Part shown: in pieces, positions 14,705 through 22,867 of the stretch
How positions within the stretch are numbered: position 1 is the first letter of the stretch
Layout: every line of letters starts with the position of its first letter
Assembly: GCA_023417885.1 (NCBI GenBank)
Contig: JAEZED010000170.1
Coordinates: 1-49,014 of the forward strand
Source of the DNA: Planctomycetota bacterium
GTDB lineage: Bacteria > Planctomycetota > Phycisphaerae > Tepidisphaerales > Tepidisphaeraceae
DNA length: 49,014 nt
Direction: 5' to 3'
Position numbers and translations under genes: made by a program
The notes under the pieces: model-generated
Seen by the model: the letters and a program-made list of their open reading frames with translations, nothing else
What the model was told of the DNA's origin: nothing
Database searches by the model: none

Positions 14705-15885
14705 GGTTCGGAGAGCGTCCCTTCCTCCTGCCCCTTTTGTTCCCGTTCGACCTGGGTTTCGATCGTCTCCTGGGCATCCTCGTGGTCGTCAGCGTCGGGA
14801 CTGAGCCTCGCCTGGTCGCCCTGCTTCTCCGGCTCGAGCGAGAGAGTGATGGAGACGGGAAAGTGATCGCTGCCGACGTGGTCGAGCACCCGCAGGTCGA
14901 CGAGCCGGAACTCGCGGCTGACGAAGACGTGGTCCAGCGGGAACCGGAACCAGCGGCTGTGGGCGCTGAAGGTGTTGTAGAAGCCGCGCCCGCGGCGCGG
15001 GTCGAGCAGGCCGCTGATCTTCTGGAACAGCCGGGTCGTGTGGCTCCAGGCGACGTCGTTGAGGTCACCGACGACGAGCGTCGGCTCGGCGTGCCCGTCC
15101 TCGCGCTCCTGCCGGATGCGTTTGCCCACGATGACCAGCTCCGCGTCGCGCGGGGCGCTGCTGTCCCCTTCCTGCGGCGTGGGAGGGCGCGGGTGGAGGC
15201 AGCGGAGCCGGATCCGCGAGCCGTCTTTCATGCACAGCGTGGCGTGAATGCTGGGGATGTCCTCCTGGACGATGAACTCCACCTCCACGTCCTCCAGCGG
15301 CAGGCGGGTCCAGAGGCCCATCCCGTACATGTTCTCCTGCGCCTGGATCTTGCCGTGGGAATGCGTGGCGCCCAGCGCCTGCTGGATGTGTCGCGCCCAC
15401 TCCTCGTCCACCTCCGCCGCCACGATGACGTCGGCATCCTCCCGGGAGATCACCTCGGTCCAGCGGTCAAAGGAGCGGTTCTGCTGGAGGACGTTGCTGA
15501 TGACAACGTGGATGACATTCGGGTCGCCCGGCCTGGCGGTGGCGGGCTGCACTTCTCGGCGCACGAGCTTCGTGTATGGATGAATGCGCCAAGTCTGCCA
15601 GGCGGCGACGCAGAGCATGGCCAGCAGGAAGAGCCAGTCATACCAGGCAGCCTGCCGCTGGAGGACGGCGGAGAGGGCTGCGCCGGCTCCGGCCAGCAGC
15701 GACAGCAGCGCGATCTGGACGCGCGGGAAGTCCCACCCCCGGACGTACCAGCCGGGGAAGCGCGTCAGGCTCGCGAGCGTTCCCGCGAGCATCAGCAGCC
15801 CGAGGAGCCAGAAGGCGACCCGGAGGGAGATCCAGAGCCAGTCGAGCGCCGCCAGGGGAAGGAGGGGGATCGGGAGCTGTGACAT
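14701..15885 (-). CDS. Membrane-anchored endonuclease/exonuclease/phosphatase (EEP) family protein
   Basis: A 394-residue protein. The first 110 residues contain three hydrophobic segments (WISLRVAFWLLGLLMLAG, VQIALLSLLAGAGAALSA and WLFLLAMLCVAAW). The rest is an EEP catalytic domain: VISNVLQQN, AAEVDEEW, VVGDLNDVAWS, FPLDHVFVS and VGSDHFPV supply the metal-binding Glu, Asp/Asn and the final Asp-His. The family includes sphingomyelinase-like phosphodiesterases and phosphatases. An acidic, Gln-rich tail of about 35 residues ends the protein. ATG 15885 is the first Met before the membrane segment. It is coupled by a 4-nt overlap to the Pcs-like gene, which suggests lipid headgroup turnover. Confidence 0.87.
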   Translation of the reverse strand: MSQLPIPLLPLAALDWLWISLRVAFWLLGLLMLAGTLASLTRFPGWYVRGWDFPRVQIALLSLLAGAGAALSAVLQRQAAWYDWLFLLAMLCVAAWQTWRIHPYTKLVRREVQPATARPGDPNVIHVVISNVLQQNRSFDRWTEVISREDADVIVAAEVDEEWARHIQQALGATHSHGKIQAQENMYGMGLWTRLPLEDVEVEFIVQEDIPSIHATLCMKDGSRIRLRCLHPRPPTPQEGDSSAPRDAELVIVGKRIRQEREDGHAEPTLVVGDLNDVAWSHTTRLFQKISGLLDPRRGRGFYNTFSAHSRWFRFPLDHVFVSREFRLVDLRVLDHVGSDHFPVSITLSLEPEKQGDQARLSPDADDHEDAQETIETQVEREQKGQEEGTLSEP

Positions 15886-15944
15886 GGGCCCGCGCCAAGG
15901 AGAGCAGGCCGCATACCGGGCCCGCCCGCGCCCGCCAGTTGCGG

Positions 15945-16154
15945 CTACGCCTGCTCGTAAAGGACGATGACGACGATGTCGCTGGGCGTGTAGGACTTGC
16001 CGAGCGACGACTGCTCCGTGACGCCGCTCTGGGGGGCGATGTTGCCGGTGATCTGGATGACGCGGGCGCCGGTCTGCTTGAGCCAGCCGTTCATGCGGTT
16101 CTCCAGTTCCGAGAGTTCGCTTTCGATGCCTTTGAAGATCTTGATCTGCTGCAT
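15945..16154 (-). CDS. Small conserved protein of unknown function
   Basis: A 69-residue soluble protein: an N-terminal amphipathic helix (IESELSELENRMNGWLKQTG), a strand (ARVIQITGNIAPQ), a Ser/Thr-rich loop and a final hydrophobic strand (SDIVVIVLYE). The pattern of helix, WL..TGA.V.QITGN and C-terminal VLYE looks like a planctomycete small-protein family, but I know no function for it. It lies 59 nt upstream of the EEP gene on the same strand and could be the first gene of that operon. It is divergent from efp. Confidence 0.7.
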   Translation of the reverse strand: MQQIKIFKGIESELSELENRMNGWLKQTGARVIQITGNIAPQSGVTEQSSLGKSYTPSDIVVIVLYEQA

Positions 16155-16227
16155 GGGTTTGTCGGGGGATGGGATATCGTGCCGCTACGTTGTAATCGCC
16201 CGGCATGCCTGCCCGCAAGCGGGCTCG

Positions 16228-16256
16228 TTGACCGGGCGTGTCGGGCTGTTTACCGT
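16228..16256 (+). promoter_or_regulatory. Sigma-70-like promoter for efp
   Basis: TTGACC (16228-16233) and TACCGT (16251-16256) are separated by 17 nt, about 50 nt before the efp ATG. The arrangement and -10 match those upstream of gapA. Confidence 0.5.
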
Positions 16257-16308
16257 CACCTCCTACCCGAAACGACGAGACAGGCCATTACCCAGGGACA
16301 GAAAACCC

Positions 16309-16869
16309 ATGCGAGCAAGTGACATCCGACGGGGGCAGGCGGTGATCATGGACGGGACGCTCTTCATCGTCACCAACGCCGACCACAACACCCCCGGCAA
16401 CCTTCGTGCCAAGGTGCAGTTCAAGCTGCGCGACGTGAAGCGCGGCACCATCCTCGACAAGCGCGTCGGCGCAACCGACGACATCGAAACCGCCACGCTC
16501 GACCGCCGCACCGTCGAGTACCTCTACAGCGACGGCGACAACCACGTCTTCATGGACACCGAGACGTACGACCAGCCGGCCATCCCGGCCGACGTGCTCG
16601 GCAAGGACGCGCTCTACCTCGTCCCCAACATCCAGATGGTCGCGATGTACCACGACGGGCAGATGGTCAGCTACGAACTGCCCAAGACCGTTGAGCACAC
16701 CATCGCCGACACCGCGCCCGGCATCAAGGGCGCCACCGCCACCAACCAGATGAAGGACGCCGCCACCGAGACCGGGCTCAACGTCAAGGTGCCTCCCTTC
16801 ATCAATCCCGGCGACCGCATCCGCATCAACACCGAGAACGGCGGGTATCTCGAGCGCGTCAGCAAGTGA
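16309..16869 (+). CDS. efp: Translation elongation factor P
   Basis: Relieves ribosome stalling at polyproline stretches. At 186 residues it has normal length, with the three beta-barrel domains recognisable: KOW-like N-terminus (MRASDIRRGQAVIMDG), central domain (YLYSDGDNHVFMDTETYDQ) and C-terminal domain (ETGLNVKVPPFINPGDRIRINTENGGYLERV). The tip loop that normally reads PGKG or PGRG is TPGNLRA here, placing Asn31 where the beta-lysylated or rhamnosylated residue sits in other bacteria. No modification enzyme gene is in the window. The start is set by family alignment; the frame is open further upstream. Confidence 0.96.
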   Translation: MRASDIRRGQAVIMDGTLFIVTNADHNTPGNLRAKVQFKLRDVKRGTILDKRVGATDDIETATLDRRTVEYLYSDGDNHVFMDTETYDQPAIPADVLGKDALYLVPNIQMVAMYHDGQMVSYELPKTVEHTIADTAPGIKGATATNQMKDAATETGLNVKVPPFINPGDRIRINTENGGYLERVSK

Positions 16870-16902
16870 CGCTCCCGCACCGCGCGCGACCTTGATTCCC
16901 GG

Positions 16903-16928
16903 CGCCCCCGCTTCCCGCGGGGGCGTTT
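16903..16928 (+). terminator. Terminator after efp
   Basis: A perfect 9-bp GC stem (16903-16911 with 16917-16925), a TTCCC loop and TTT, 34 nt beyond the efp stop codon: a typical intrinsic terminator. Confidence 0.85.
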
Positions 16929-16976
16929 CGATTGCGCGAACGCCATTGCTCGTTTCCGCGTCGGCGCGGGCGAGGG

Positions 16977-16982
16977 TATCCT
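16977..16982 (+). promoter_or_regulatory. Leaderless-type -10 box of acsA
   Basis: TATCCT ends 6 nt before the acsA ATG. The identical hexamer lies 7 nt before the PrsW-like gene at 44710. Confidence 0.4.
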
Positions 16983-16988
16983 GCGGCC

Positions 16989-18998
16989 ATGTCTGATCCG
17001 TTCGGAACCCTCGAGTCGTCGCTCAGCGAGAAGCGTGTTTTCAACCCGCCGGAGATGTTCCAGCGCCAGGCGCGGGTGCAGTCGCTGGAGCAGTATCGCC
17101 AGCTCTACCGGCGCAGCATCGAGGATCCGGATGCGTTCTGGGGAGAGCAGGCTGACGAACTCCACTGGTTCAAGCGCCCCAGCATCGTGCTCGACTGGCA
17201 GGAGCCCTACGCGAAGTGGTTCGTCGGCGGTCGCATCAACGCCGCCTACAACTGCCTCGACCGGATCATCGAGGCGGGCAAGGGGGACAAGACCGCCATC
17301 CTCTTCGAGGGGGAGCCGGTCGTCGATCCGAAGCAGGACAAGACGCCGACCGACGTGCGGCGCATCACCTACAACGAGCTGCGCGAGCAGGTCTGCCGCT
17401 TTGCCAACGCCCTGAAGCAACTGGGCGTGAAGAAGGGGGATGTCGTCACCATCTACCTGCCGATGGTCCCGGAGGCGGCCGTCGCCATGCTCGCCTGTGC
17501 TCGCATCGGCGCGCCCCACAGCGTGATCTTCGGCGGATTCAGCAGCCAGGCGATCGCGGACCGCGTCTCCGACGCCCGGAGCCGCTTCATCATCACGTCC
17601 GACGGCGGGTACCGGCGCGGTGCGGTGCTCGCGCTGAAGCACAATGTGGACGAGGCCCTGAAGCTGCCGGGCGCCGAGGGCGTGGAGAAGGTCGTCGTGC
17701 TGAAGCGCGTCGGCCAGGAGATCGAGTGGCACGACGGGCGCGACGTCTGGTGGCACGAGGTGGCCGACGACCAGCCCGCCGAATGCCCCGCGGAGGAGAT
17801 GGAGAGCGAGGACCTGCTGTTCGTGCTCTACACGAGCGGGTCGACCGGGAAGCCGAAGGGGATCATCCACACCACGGCCGGCTATCTCCTCTTCAACTAC
17901 CTCACCTGCAAGTACGTCTTCGACCTGAAGGACGACGACCTCTACTGGTGCACCGCCGACGTCGGCTGGGTCACCGGGCACAGCTACATCGTCTACGGGC
18001 CGCTGGCGATGGGGGCGACGGTCATGATGTACGAGGGCGCTCCGAACTTTCCCGACTTCGGCCGGTTCTGGGAGATCGTGCAGCGGCACCGCGTCACCGT
18101 CTTCTACACCGCCCCCACCGCCATCCGGGCGTTCATGCGCGCCGGGCGCGACCTGCCGGACGCGTGTGACCTCTCCAGCCTGGAGCTGCTCGGCACCGTC
18201 GGCGAGCCGATCAACCCGGAGGCCTGGATGTGGTACCACGAGGTCATCGGCGGCGCCTCCTGCCCTGTCGTCGACACCTGGTGGCAGACGGAGACCGGCG
18301 GACACATGATCACCCCCCTGCCCGGCGCCACGCCCACCAAGCCCGGCAGCGCCACGCTCCCCTTCTTCGGCATCGACGCCGCCGTCGTGGATCGGAAGGG
18401 GAACGAGTGCCCGCCGAACACCGGTGGGCTGCTGGTGATCCGCAAGCCGTGGCCCGGCATGCTGCGCGGGATCCTCAACGACGAGGAGCGGTTCAGGAAG
18501 ACCTACTGGAGCGACATCCCGGGGATGTACTTCACCGGAGACGGGGCGCGGCGCGACGAGGACGGCTACTTCTGGGTCATGGGACGCATCGACGACGTGC
18601 TGAACGTCAGCGGCCACCGGATCGGGACGGCCGAGGTCGAGAGCGCGCTGGTCGCCGACGACGCCGTCGCGGAGGCGGCCGTCGTGGGCATTCCGGACGA
18701 ACTGAAGGGATCGGCGGTTGCGGCGTTCGTGGTGCTCCGCGCCGGGAACGAGGCTTCGGACGCGCTGAAGCAGCGGCTGATCGCGCGGGTGGCGAGCGAG
18801 ATTGGCAGTTTCGCCAAGCCGGGGGTGCTGAAGTTCGCCGACGGGCTGCCCAAGACGCGTTCCGGCAAGATCATGCGTCGCCTCCTGCGCGAGGTGGCGG
18901 CGGGCGGGGAGGTGAAGGGGGACGTGACGACGCTGGAGGACATGAACGTGATCGCCCGCCTTCGGGACGCCCAGTCGGTGGACGAGGAGGAGGCCTAG
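16989..18998 (+). CDS. acsA: Acetyl-CoA synthetase (acetate-CoA ligase)
   Basis: Makes acetyl-CoA from acetate, CoA and ATP through acetyl-AMP. The 669-residue length matches the family. The ATP loop YTSGSTGKPKG is at residues 281-291, the WWQTETGG motif carries the Trp that limits the pocket to acetate, and the hinge region (GRIDDVLNVSGHRIG) is intact. Near the C-terminus Lys627 in SGKIMRR is the lysine acetylated in homologues to switch the enzyme off. It stands alone behind the efp terminator. ATG 16989 is chosen by homology (MSDPFGTLESS) and by the -10 box 6 nt upstream. Confidence 0.96.
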   Translation: MSDPFGTLESSLSEKRVFNPPEMFQRQARVQSLEQYRQLYRRSIEDPDAFWGEQADELHWFKRPSIVLDWQEPYAKWFVGGRINAAYNCLDRIIEAGKGDKTAILFEGEPVVDPKQDKTPTDVRRITYNELREQVCRFANALKQLGVKKGDVVTIYLPMVPEAAVAMLACARIGAPHSVIFGGFSSQAIADRVSDARSRFIITSDGGYRRGAVLALKHNVDEALKLPGAEGVEKVVVLKRVGQEIEWHDGRDVWWHEVADDQPAECPAEEMESEDLLFVLYTSGSTGKPKGIIHTTAGYLLFNYLTCKYVFDLKDDDLYWCTADVGWVTGHSYIVYGPLAMGATVMMYEGAPNFPDFGRFWEIVQRHRVTVFYTAPTAIRAFMRAGRDLPDACDLSSLELLGTVGEPINPEAWMWYHEVIGGASCPVVDTWWQTETGGHMITPLPGATPTKPGSATLPFFGIDAAVVDRKGNECPPNTGGLLVIRKPWPGMLRGILNDEERFRKTYWSDIPGMYFTGDGARRDEDGYFWVMGRIDDVLNVSGHRIGTAEVESALVADDAVAEAAVVGIPDELKGSAVAAFVVLRAGNEASDALKQRLIARVASEIGSFAKPGVLKFADGLPKTRSGKIMRRLLREVAAGGEVKGDVTTLEDMNVIARLRDAQSVDEEEA

Positions 18999-19126
18999 AC
19001 GTCTGGATGGCCGGTCTGGGGCAATAAAGGGCCCATTCCGGGGGAACACAGGCCCATAACCGAACGCGCGTGCGACATTCCAGCCCGGGTGCGAATCCGG
19101 GCGAGGGCAAGCCGGCGCCGGTGTGG

Positions 19127-19132
19127 TAGACT
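19127..19132 (+). promoter_or_regulatory. Leaderless-type -10 box of adk
   Basis: TAGACT lies 7 nt before the ATG at 19140, with no ribosome-binding sequence between. Confidence 0.5.
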
Positions 19133-19139
19133 TGCAGCT

Positions 19140-19841
19140 ATGACCGACTTCACTCTTCCGGGGCCGGCCACGCGCTATCGCGCCATCCTCCTCTTCGGTC
19201 CGCCCGGTAGCGGCAAGGGCACGCAGGGGAAGATCCTGGCGGCGATTCCGGGGTTCTTCCATTCCGCGACCGGGGACATCTTCCGCAGCCTGGACCTCCA
19301 GAGCAAGGCCGGGCGGATCATGCAGGAGTTCATGAGCCGCGGCGAGCTCGTGCCGGACGAGTTCACGGTGAACGTCTGGAAGAACTACATCCGCGGGATG
19401 GAGCTGGTCAACCAGTTTCACCCGACCAGCGAGATGCTCGTGCTGGACGGCATCCCGCGCTCCGTGAAGCAGGCGCAGCTCCTGGAAGACACGGTCGAGG
19501 TCGTCCGGATCATCCACCTGAAGGCGGACTACGACAAGATGGTCGAGCGCATCCGCCGCCGCGCCTTCAAGGAGGGGCGCGCTGACGACGCCAAGGAGGA
19601 CGTGATCCGGCGGCGCATGCAGGTGTACGAGCGTGACACCAAGCCGCTGCTGGCGCACTACCCGCGCGAGCTCGTGGCGGAGATCGATGCCACCATGAGC
19701 CAGCTTCGCGTGCTCCGGGCCATCATCAACGTCCTGGCGCCGCTGAAGGACCGTTACGACAACGAGGAAGGGGCCGCCGACGAGGAGCCGGCGACGGGCG
19801 TGGCTGAGGCCGTGGCCGAGCCGGTGGGACTTGGCGTCTGA
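19140..19841 (+). CDS. adk: Adenylate kinase-family nucleoside monophosphate kinase
   Basis: A 233-residue P-loop kinase predicted to interconvert AMP, ATP and ADP. The Walker A loop GPPGSGKGT is at residues 20-28. HSATGDIFRSL and LVLDGIPRSVKQAQLL match the AMP-binding parts. The lid is the short form without zinc cysteines (RRRAFKEGRADDAKEDVIRRRM). It has a 13-residue N-terminal extension and an acidic/Ala-rich tail of about 30 residues that are unusual for Adk. The first residue of the start codon follows a TAGACT -10 box by 7 nt. It ends at a strong terminator shared with the convergent PAP2 gene. Confidence 0.9.
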   Translation: MTDFTLPGPATRYRAILLFGPPGSGKGTQGKILAAIPGFFHSATGDIFRSLDLQSKAGRIMQEFMSRGELVPDEFTVNVWKNYIRGMELVNQFHPTSEMLVLDGIPRSVKQAQLLEDTVEVVRIIHLKADYDKMVERIRRRAFKEGRADDAKEDVIRRRMQVYERDTKPLLAHYPRELVAEIDATMSQLRVLRAIINVLAPLKDRYDNEEGAADEEPATGVAEAVAEPVGLGV

Positions 19842-19862
19842 AGCGGGATCCCCTGGTGCAAC

Positions 19863-20660
19863 TCAAGCCCCGGGTCCGGCCTGCAAGGTCGGTCCCGGGG
19901 CTTTGCCTTGGGTAGCGATCTCCCCTTCCTGGTCGATCGCCCCCCTCTTCTGGAGCAGCGTGGCGGCGGCGTATACCAGCAGGCCCCACGCAAGGCCGAG
20001 CAGCCAGCCGGCGACGACGTCGGTCGGCCAGTGAACCGCCAGCGCCACGCGGCTGAAGCCGACCAGCAGCGGGACGGCGAAGCCGACGGTGAGGATGTAG
20101 GCCTTCATCCGCGGCGACCTGGCGAGCTTCGTCAGGAGGATCGCGACCGCCAGGTAAGCCACCGCCGAGTTGGCCGTGTGACCGCTTGGGAAGGACTGGG
20201 TCATCGTCTCGCTGCCGTGCTCGAAGAGGTCGGGCCGGTCACGGTCGAAGTATCGCTTGAGGGCGAGGCTGATGAGCAGCCCGCCGACGACTGAGACGAC
20301 CAGAAACGCCGCACTGCGCCAGTGACGCCACAGGAGCAGGAAGACGGTCACGCACGTCACCATGAGCGTGATGACGGTCGTTCCGCCCAGGGCGGTGAGG
20401 TCGCGCCCGGCTTCCTGCCAGGATCCGCCCAGGCCGGAATACCAGCCGGCGATCGCGCGGAAGATCGGCTCATCCCAGGGGCGCGTCTCCCCCTCCTGCA
20501 CCTCGTCGGCAACTTCGAGGAAGGCCCAGAGTCCGCCGAGCGCGAGGAAGATCGCCGCGATCGGCACCCAGCCGTGGCGCGTCAGGAAGCCGGAGGTCGA
20601 GCAGCAGAGATCCCAACCCCTGCCCCACAAGCTCCTGCCTGCACGCACACGTTCCGACAT
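19863..20660 (-). CDS. PAP2 superfamily membrane phosphatase
   Basis: A 265-residue membrane protein with about six helices. All three PAP2 motifs are present: KRYFDRDRP, PSGH in QSFPSGHTAN, and SRVALAVHWPTD, giving the phosphohistidine catalytic triad facing the outer membrane face. Family members dephosphorylate undecaprenyl pyrophosphate, phosphatidic acid or phosphatidylglycerol phosphate; the sequence does not say which. Its last codons overlap the bidirectional terminator at 19865-19903. A TAAGGT box 6 nt before the ATG suggests a leaderless message. Confidence 0.92.
   Translation of the reverse strand: MSERVRAGRSLWGRGWDLCCSTSGFLTRHGWVPIAAIFLALGGLWAFLEVADEVQEGETRPWDEPIFRAIAGWYSGLGGSWQEAGRDLTALGGTTVITLMVTCVTVFLLLWRHWRSAAFLVVSVVGGLLISLALKRYFDRDRPDLFEHGSETMTQSFPSGHTANSAVAYLAVAILLTKLARSPRMKAYILTVGFAVPLLVGFSRVALAVHWPTDVVAGWLLGLAWGLLVYAAATLLQKRGAIDQEGEIATQGKAPGPTLQAGPGA
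19865..19903. terminator. Bidirectional terminator between adk and the PAP2 gene
   Basis: A 10-bp perfect outer stem (19865-19874 with 19894-19903) with AA/TT ends holds a second inner stem with one G-U pair. It lies 23 nt after the adk stop and overlaps the 3' end of the PAP2 reading frame. Confidence 0.8.
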
Positions 20661-20666
20661 GCCGGA

Positions 20667-20672
20667 ACCTTA
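20667..20672 (-). promoter_or_regulatory. Leaderless-type -10 box of the PAP2 gene
   Basis: TAAGGT on the minus strand lies 6 nt before the ATG at 20660; no Shine-Dalgarno is present. Confidence 0.4.
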
Positions 20673-20713
20673 CCCGTGGCCGACATCCGGCGGTACGAGC
20701 GAAGTCGAAACGA

Positions 20714-20746
20714 CCCGGGCCCACGGATGCGCTCCGCGGGCCCGGG
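20714..20746 (-). terminator. Terminator after the DUF3467 gene
   Basis: A perfect 9-bp GC stem (20714-20722 with 20738-20746) plus a 4-bp inner stem lies 31 nt beyond the DUF3467 stop. A U tract is not evident. Confidence 0.6.
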
Positions 20747-20777
20747 GTTGCTTCAAATTGTTGCGCGAATGCGACCT

Positions 20778-21131
20778 TCAGTTCGCCGTGCTTCCGCCCT
20801 GGCCGGCCTGCGGCGGAACGGGGAGCTTGATCTCGCCGAACTGCTGCTCGTAGCGCTTGATGAGCTGGCCGAGCGAGCCGGCGAGGCGCTTGGCATTGGC
20901 GTAGCTCATGATGACGCGGTGGGTGCCCTTGTAAAGCACCTGCGCCTGCCCCTGCTGGGTGGGGTTGGGGTTCGGCATGTTGTAGCCGAAGTCGACGACC
21001 ACCTCGTCGGCGGCGTGGATGCGGTAGGCGTTGGTGTAGACCATCTGGAGGTCGCGCTCATCGATGATGACCTGCGGGCCGCGCGACTGCGCCGACTGGC
21101 CGGACTGGGGGGTTTCGGTTTCGTTTGCCAT
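20778..21131 (-). CDS. DUF3467 family protein
   Basis: A 117-residue soluble protein of the DUF3467 family: VIIDERDLQMVYTNAYRIHAADEVVVDFGYN followed by GTHRVIMSYANAKRLAGSLGQLIKRYEQQFGEI. The family is widespread and has no established function; its compact strand-helix plan suggests a small binding or structural protein. N- and C-terminal tails are Gln/Gly/Pro rich. ATG 21131 is supported by AGGAG about 11 nt upstream. It has a conventional promoter and leader, is divergent from the glcD-like gene and ends at a hairpin. Confidence 0.88.
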   Translation of the reverse strand: MANETETPQSGQSAQSRGPQVIIDERDLQMVYTNAYRIHAADEVVVDFGYNMPNPNPTQQGQAQVLYKGTHRVIMSYANAKRLAGSLGQLIKRYEQQFGEIKLPVPPQAGQGGSTAN

Positions 21132-21189
21132 GGAAATCTCTGCTCCTGTTCGTTGATGACGTCGGTGGGCTGCCTTCGTGGGGCGGGGC

Positions 21190-21218
21190 ATTGTGCAGCA
21201 TGAATGCCGCGATGACAA
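21190..21218 (-). promoter_or_regulatory. Promoter of the DUF3467 gene
   Basis: On the minus strand TTGTCA (21213-21218) and CACAAT (21190-21195) have a 17-nt spacer, with matches of 5 of 6 and 4 of 6. The predicted leader is about 50 nt and contains the ribosome site. Confidence 0.5.
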
Positions 21219-21307
21219 CCGCCCTGCTTCCGCCGCTTATGTGCCTGCTATACGCACTCCACCCGCCTGCGCCGCCGGCTGAACCGGCCCGAGCCCGGCC
21301 TTCATCG

Positions 21308-21313
21308 TAGAAT
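21308..21313 (+). promoter_or_regulatory. Leaderless-type -10 box of the glcD-like gene
   Basis: TAGAAT lies 8 nt before the ATG at 21322 without a Shine-Dalgarno between. The same hexamer precedes the alkD-like gene. Confidence 0.45.
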
Positions 21314-21321
21314 CGACCCTG

Positions 21322-22833
21322 ATGAGTGCCGCGGCGCCCCCACGCGTTGAACCTTCCGCAAGCCCGCTTCGCCTTCCGGAGCCGCTGGTCGCCTCCCTGC
21401 GCGAGACGCTCGGGTACGGCGCCGTCCTGGATGATCCGGCACAGATGGCCGTCTTCGAGACCGACGGCTTCACCCTCGCCCGCTCGCGGCCCGGGGCGGT
21501 CGTCTTCTGCGATTCGCCGCGCCAGGTGCAGCAGGTCATGAAGCTCCTGGCCGAGCACGACGTCCCGATCGTCCCCCGGGGCAGCGGAACAGGGCTGACG
21601 GGCGGGTGCGTCGCCTTCGACAACGGCCGGCATCCCGGCGTGATCGTCTCCACCAGCCGGATGAACCGGATCCTGAAGATCGACCTGGAGAACCGGGTGG
21701 GGCACGTCGAAGCGGGCGTGCGCAATACGCAGCTCTCCGAGGCGGTGGCGCGCCTGCCCGGCGGGGAGCGCTATCACTTCGCGCCGGACCCCTCCAGCCA
21801 GCGCGCCAGCACGATCGGCGGAAACGCCGCGACCAACGCCGGGGGGATTCACGTGCTGCGCGACTTCGTCACCAGCAGCCACGTGCTGGGCCTCGACCTC
21901 GTGACCGCAGACGGGGACCTGATCACCGTCGGCGCGACGGACGGCCGGTACGCCGCGCCCGGCGGGTTCGATCTTCCGGCGCTGCTCTGCGGCAGCGAGG
22001 GGACGCTCGGGATCATCACTGGCGTCTGGGTGCGCCTGGTTCCGCGGCGGGCGAGCTTCCGGACGATCGTCGGCACCTTTTCCAGCCAGGGGGACGCCTG
22101 CAACACGGTGAGCGACGTCATCGCCGCCGGCCACCTCCCCGCCGCCATGGAGATGCTCGACGGGCGCATGGTCGAGGTGGTGGAGAACACGTTCCGGCTC
22201 GGAATTCCGCCGGGGGCGCAGGCGATGATCCTCACCGAGATCGACGGGCCGGAGGCGATCCTCGAGGAGGAGTTGAACGAGATCGTCGCGATCTTCCGGA
22301 AGCACAACGCCCTGAACATCGAAACCGCCGCCGATCCGGCGCGCAAGGCGCAGCTCTGGACGGCACGCAAGAAGGCCTTCGGCGCGCTGGGGCGCATCAG
22401 CCCGAGTTACTGCACGCAGGATGCCTGCGTCCCGCGCAGCCGCCTGCGCGAGGTGCTCGAAAAGGTGGACGAGATCGGCCGCGAGCACGGCCTGGTCATC
22501 AACAACGTCTTCCACGCCGGCGACGGCAACGTTCACCCCGTCTTCCTCTACGACGACCGGGACGTTGAGCAGGTGGCGAACGTGCTGGAGGCGGCGGAGA
22601 AGGTGCTGGAGTTTTGCATCGACATCGGCGGAACCGCGACGGGCGAGCACGGCGTGGGGGTGGAGAAGATCGGCCTGATGCCGTACCTGTTCGACGGGAC
22701 GACGATGCGCGCCTTCGAGGCGGTGAAGCTTGCGTTCGACCCGGAGGAGCGGATCAACGCGGGAAAGCTGATCCCGAGCGGGAAGGTGAAGGCGGGGATG
22801 ATCGTGACACCGGGGCGGAAGGTGCCGCAGTAG
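21322..22833 (+). CDS. glcD: FAD-linked 2-hydroxyacid oxidase, GlcD family
   Basis: A 503-residue flavoprotein of the GlcD / D-lactate dehydrogenase family, which oxidises glycolate or D-lactate to the 2-keto acid. The FAD-binding PCMH part is clear: VPIVPRGSGTGLTGGC, DPSSQRASTIGGNAATNAGG and LLCGSEGTLGIIT. The C-terminal catalytic part has NNVFHAGDGNVHP and TGEHGVGVEKIG. The usual partners GlcE and GlcF are not adjacent, so electron acceptor subunits are elsewhere or absent. ATG 21322 follows a TAGAAT box by 8 nt and is divergent from DUF3467. Confidence 0.92.
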   Translation: MSAAAPPRVEPSASPLRLPEPLVASLRETLGYGAVLDDPAQMAVFETDGFTLARSRPGAVVFCDSPRQVQQVMKLLAEHDVPIVPRGSGTGLTGGCVAFDNGRHPGVIVSTSRMNRILKIDLENRVGHVEAGVRNTQLSEAVARLPGGERYHFAPDPSSQRASTIGGNAATNAGGIHVLRDFVTSSHVLGLDLVTADGDLITVGATDGRYAAPGGFDLPALLCGSEGTLGIITGVWVRLVPRRASFRTIVGTFSSQGDACNTVSDVIAAGHLPAAMEMLDGRMVEVVENTFRLGIPPGAQAMILTEIDGPEAILEEELNEIVAIFRKHNALNIETAADPARKAQLWTARKKAFGALGRISPSYCTQDACVPRSRLREVLEKVDEIGREHGLVINNVFHAGDGNVHPVFLYDDRDVEQVANVLEAAEKVLEFCIDIGGTATGEHGVGVEKIGLMPYLFDGTTMRAFEAVKLAFDPEERINAGKLIPSGKVKAGMIVTPGRKVPQ

Positions 22834-22867
22834 CTCGCGTCATTCGGGAGTGCCGCTGCCGGTGACC

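Noticed and set aside
12993..15068. 691-residue minus-strand open frame across the EEP, pcs and glycosidase genes
   Set aside because: Arg/Pro-rich shadow in another frame of three well-supported genes.
19060..19125. A tRNA-like T-arm (stem CCCGG/CCGGG around GTGCGAAT) upstream of adk
   Set aside because: The loop is eight bases and not TTCRANN, and no acceptor, D-arm or anticodon arm can be folded around it.
16671..19658. 995-residue minus-strand open frame opposite acsA and adk
   Set aside because: It mirrors the codon structure of two certain genes and its translation (runs of HL, RL, DV, GR) is that of a GC-rich antisense shadow.
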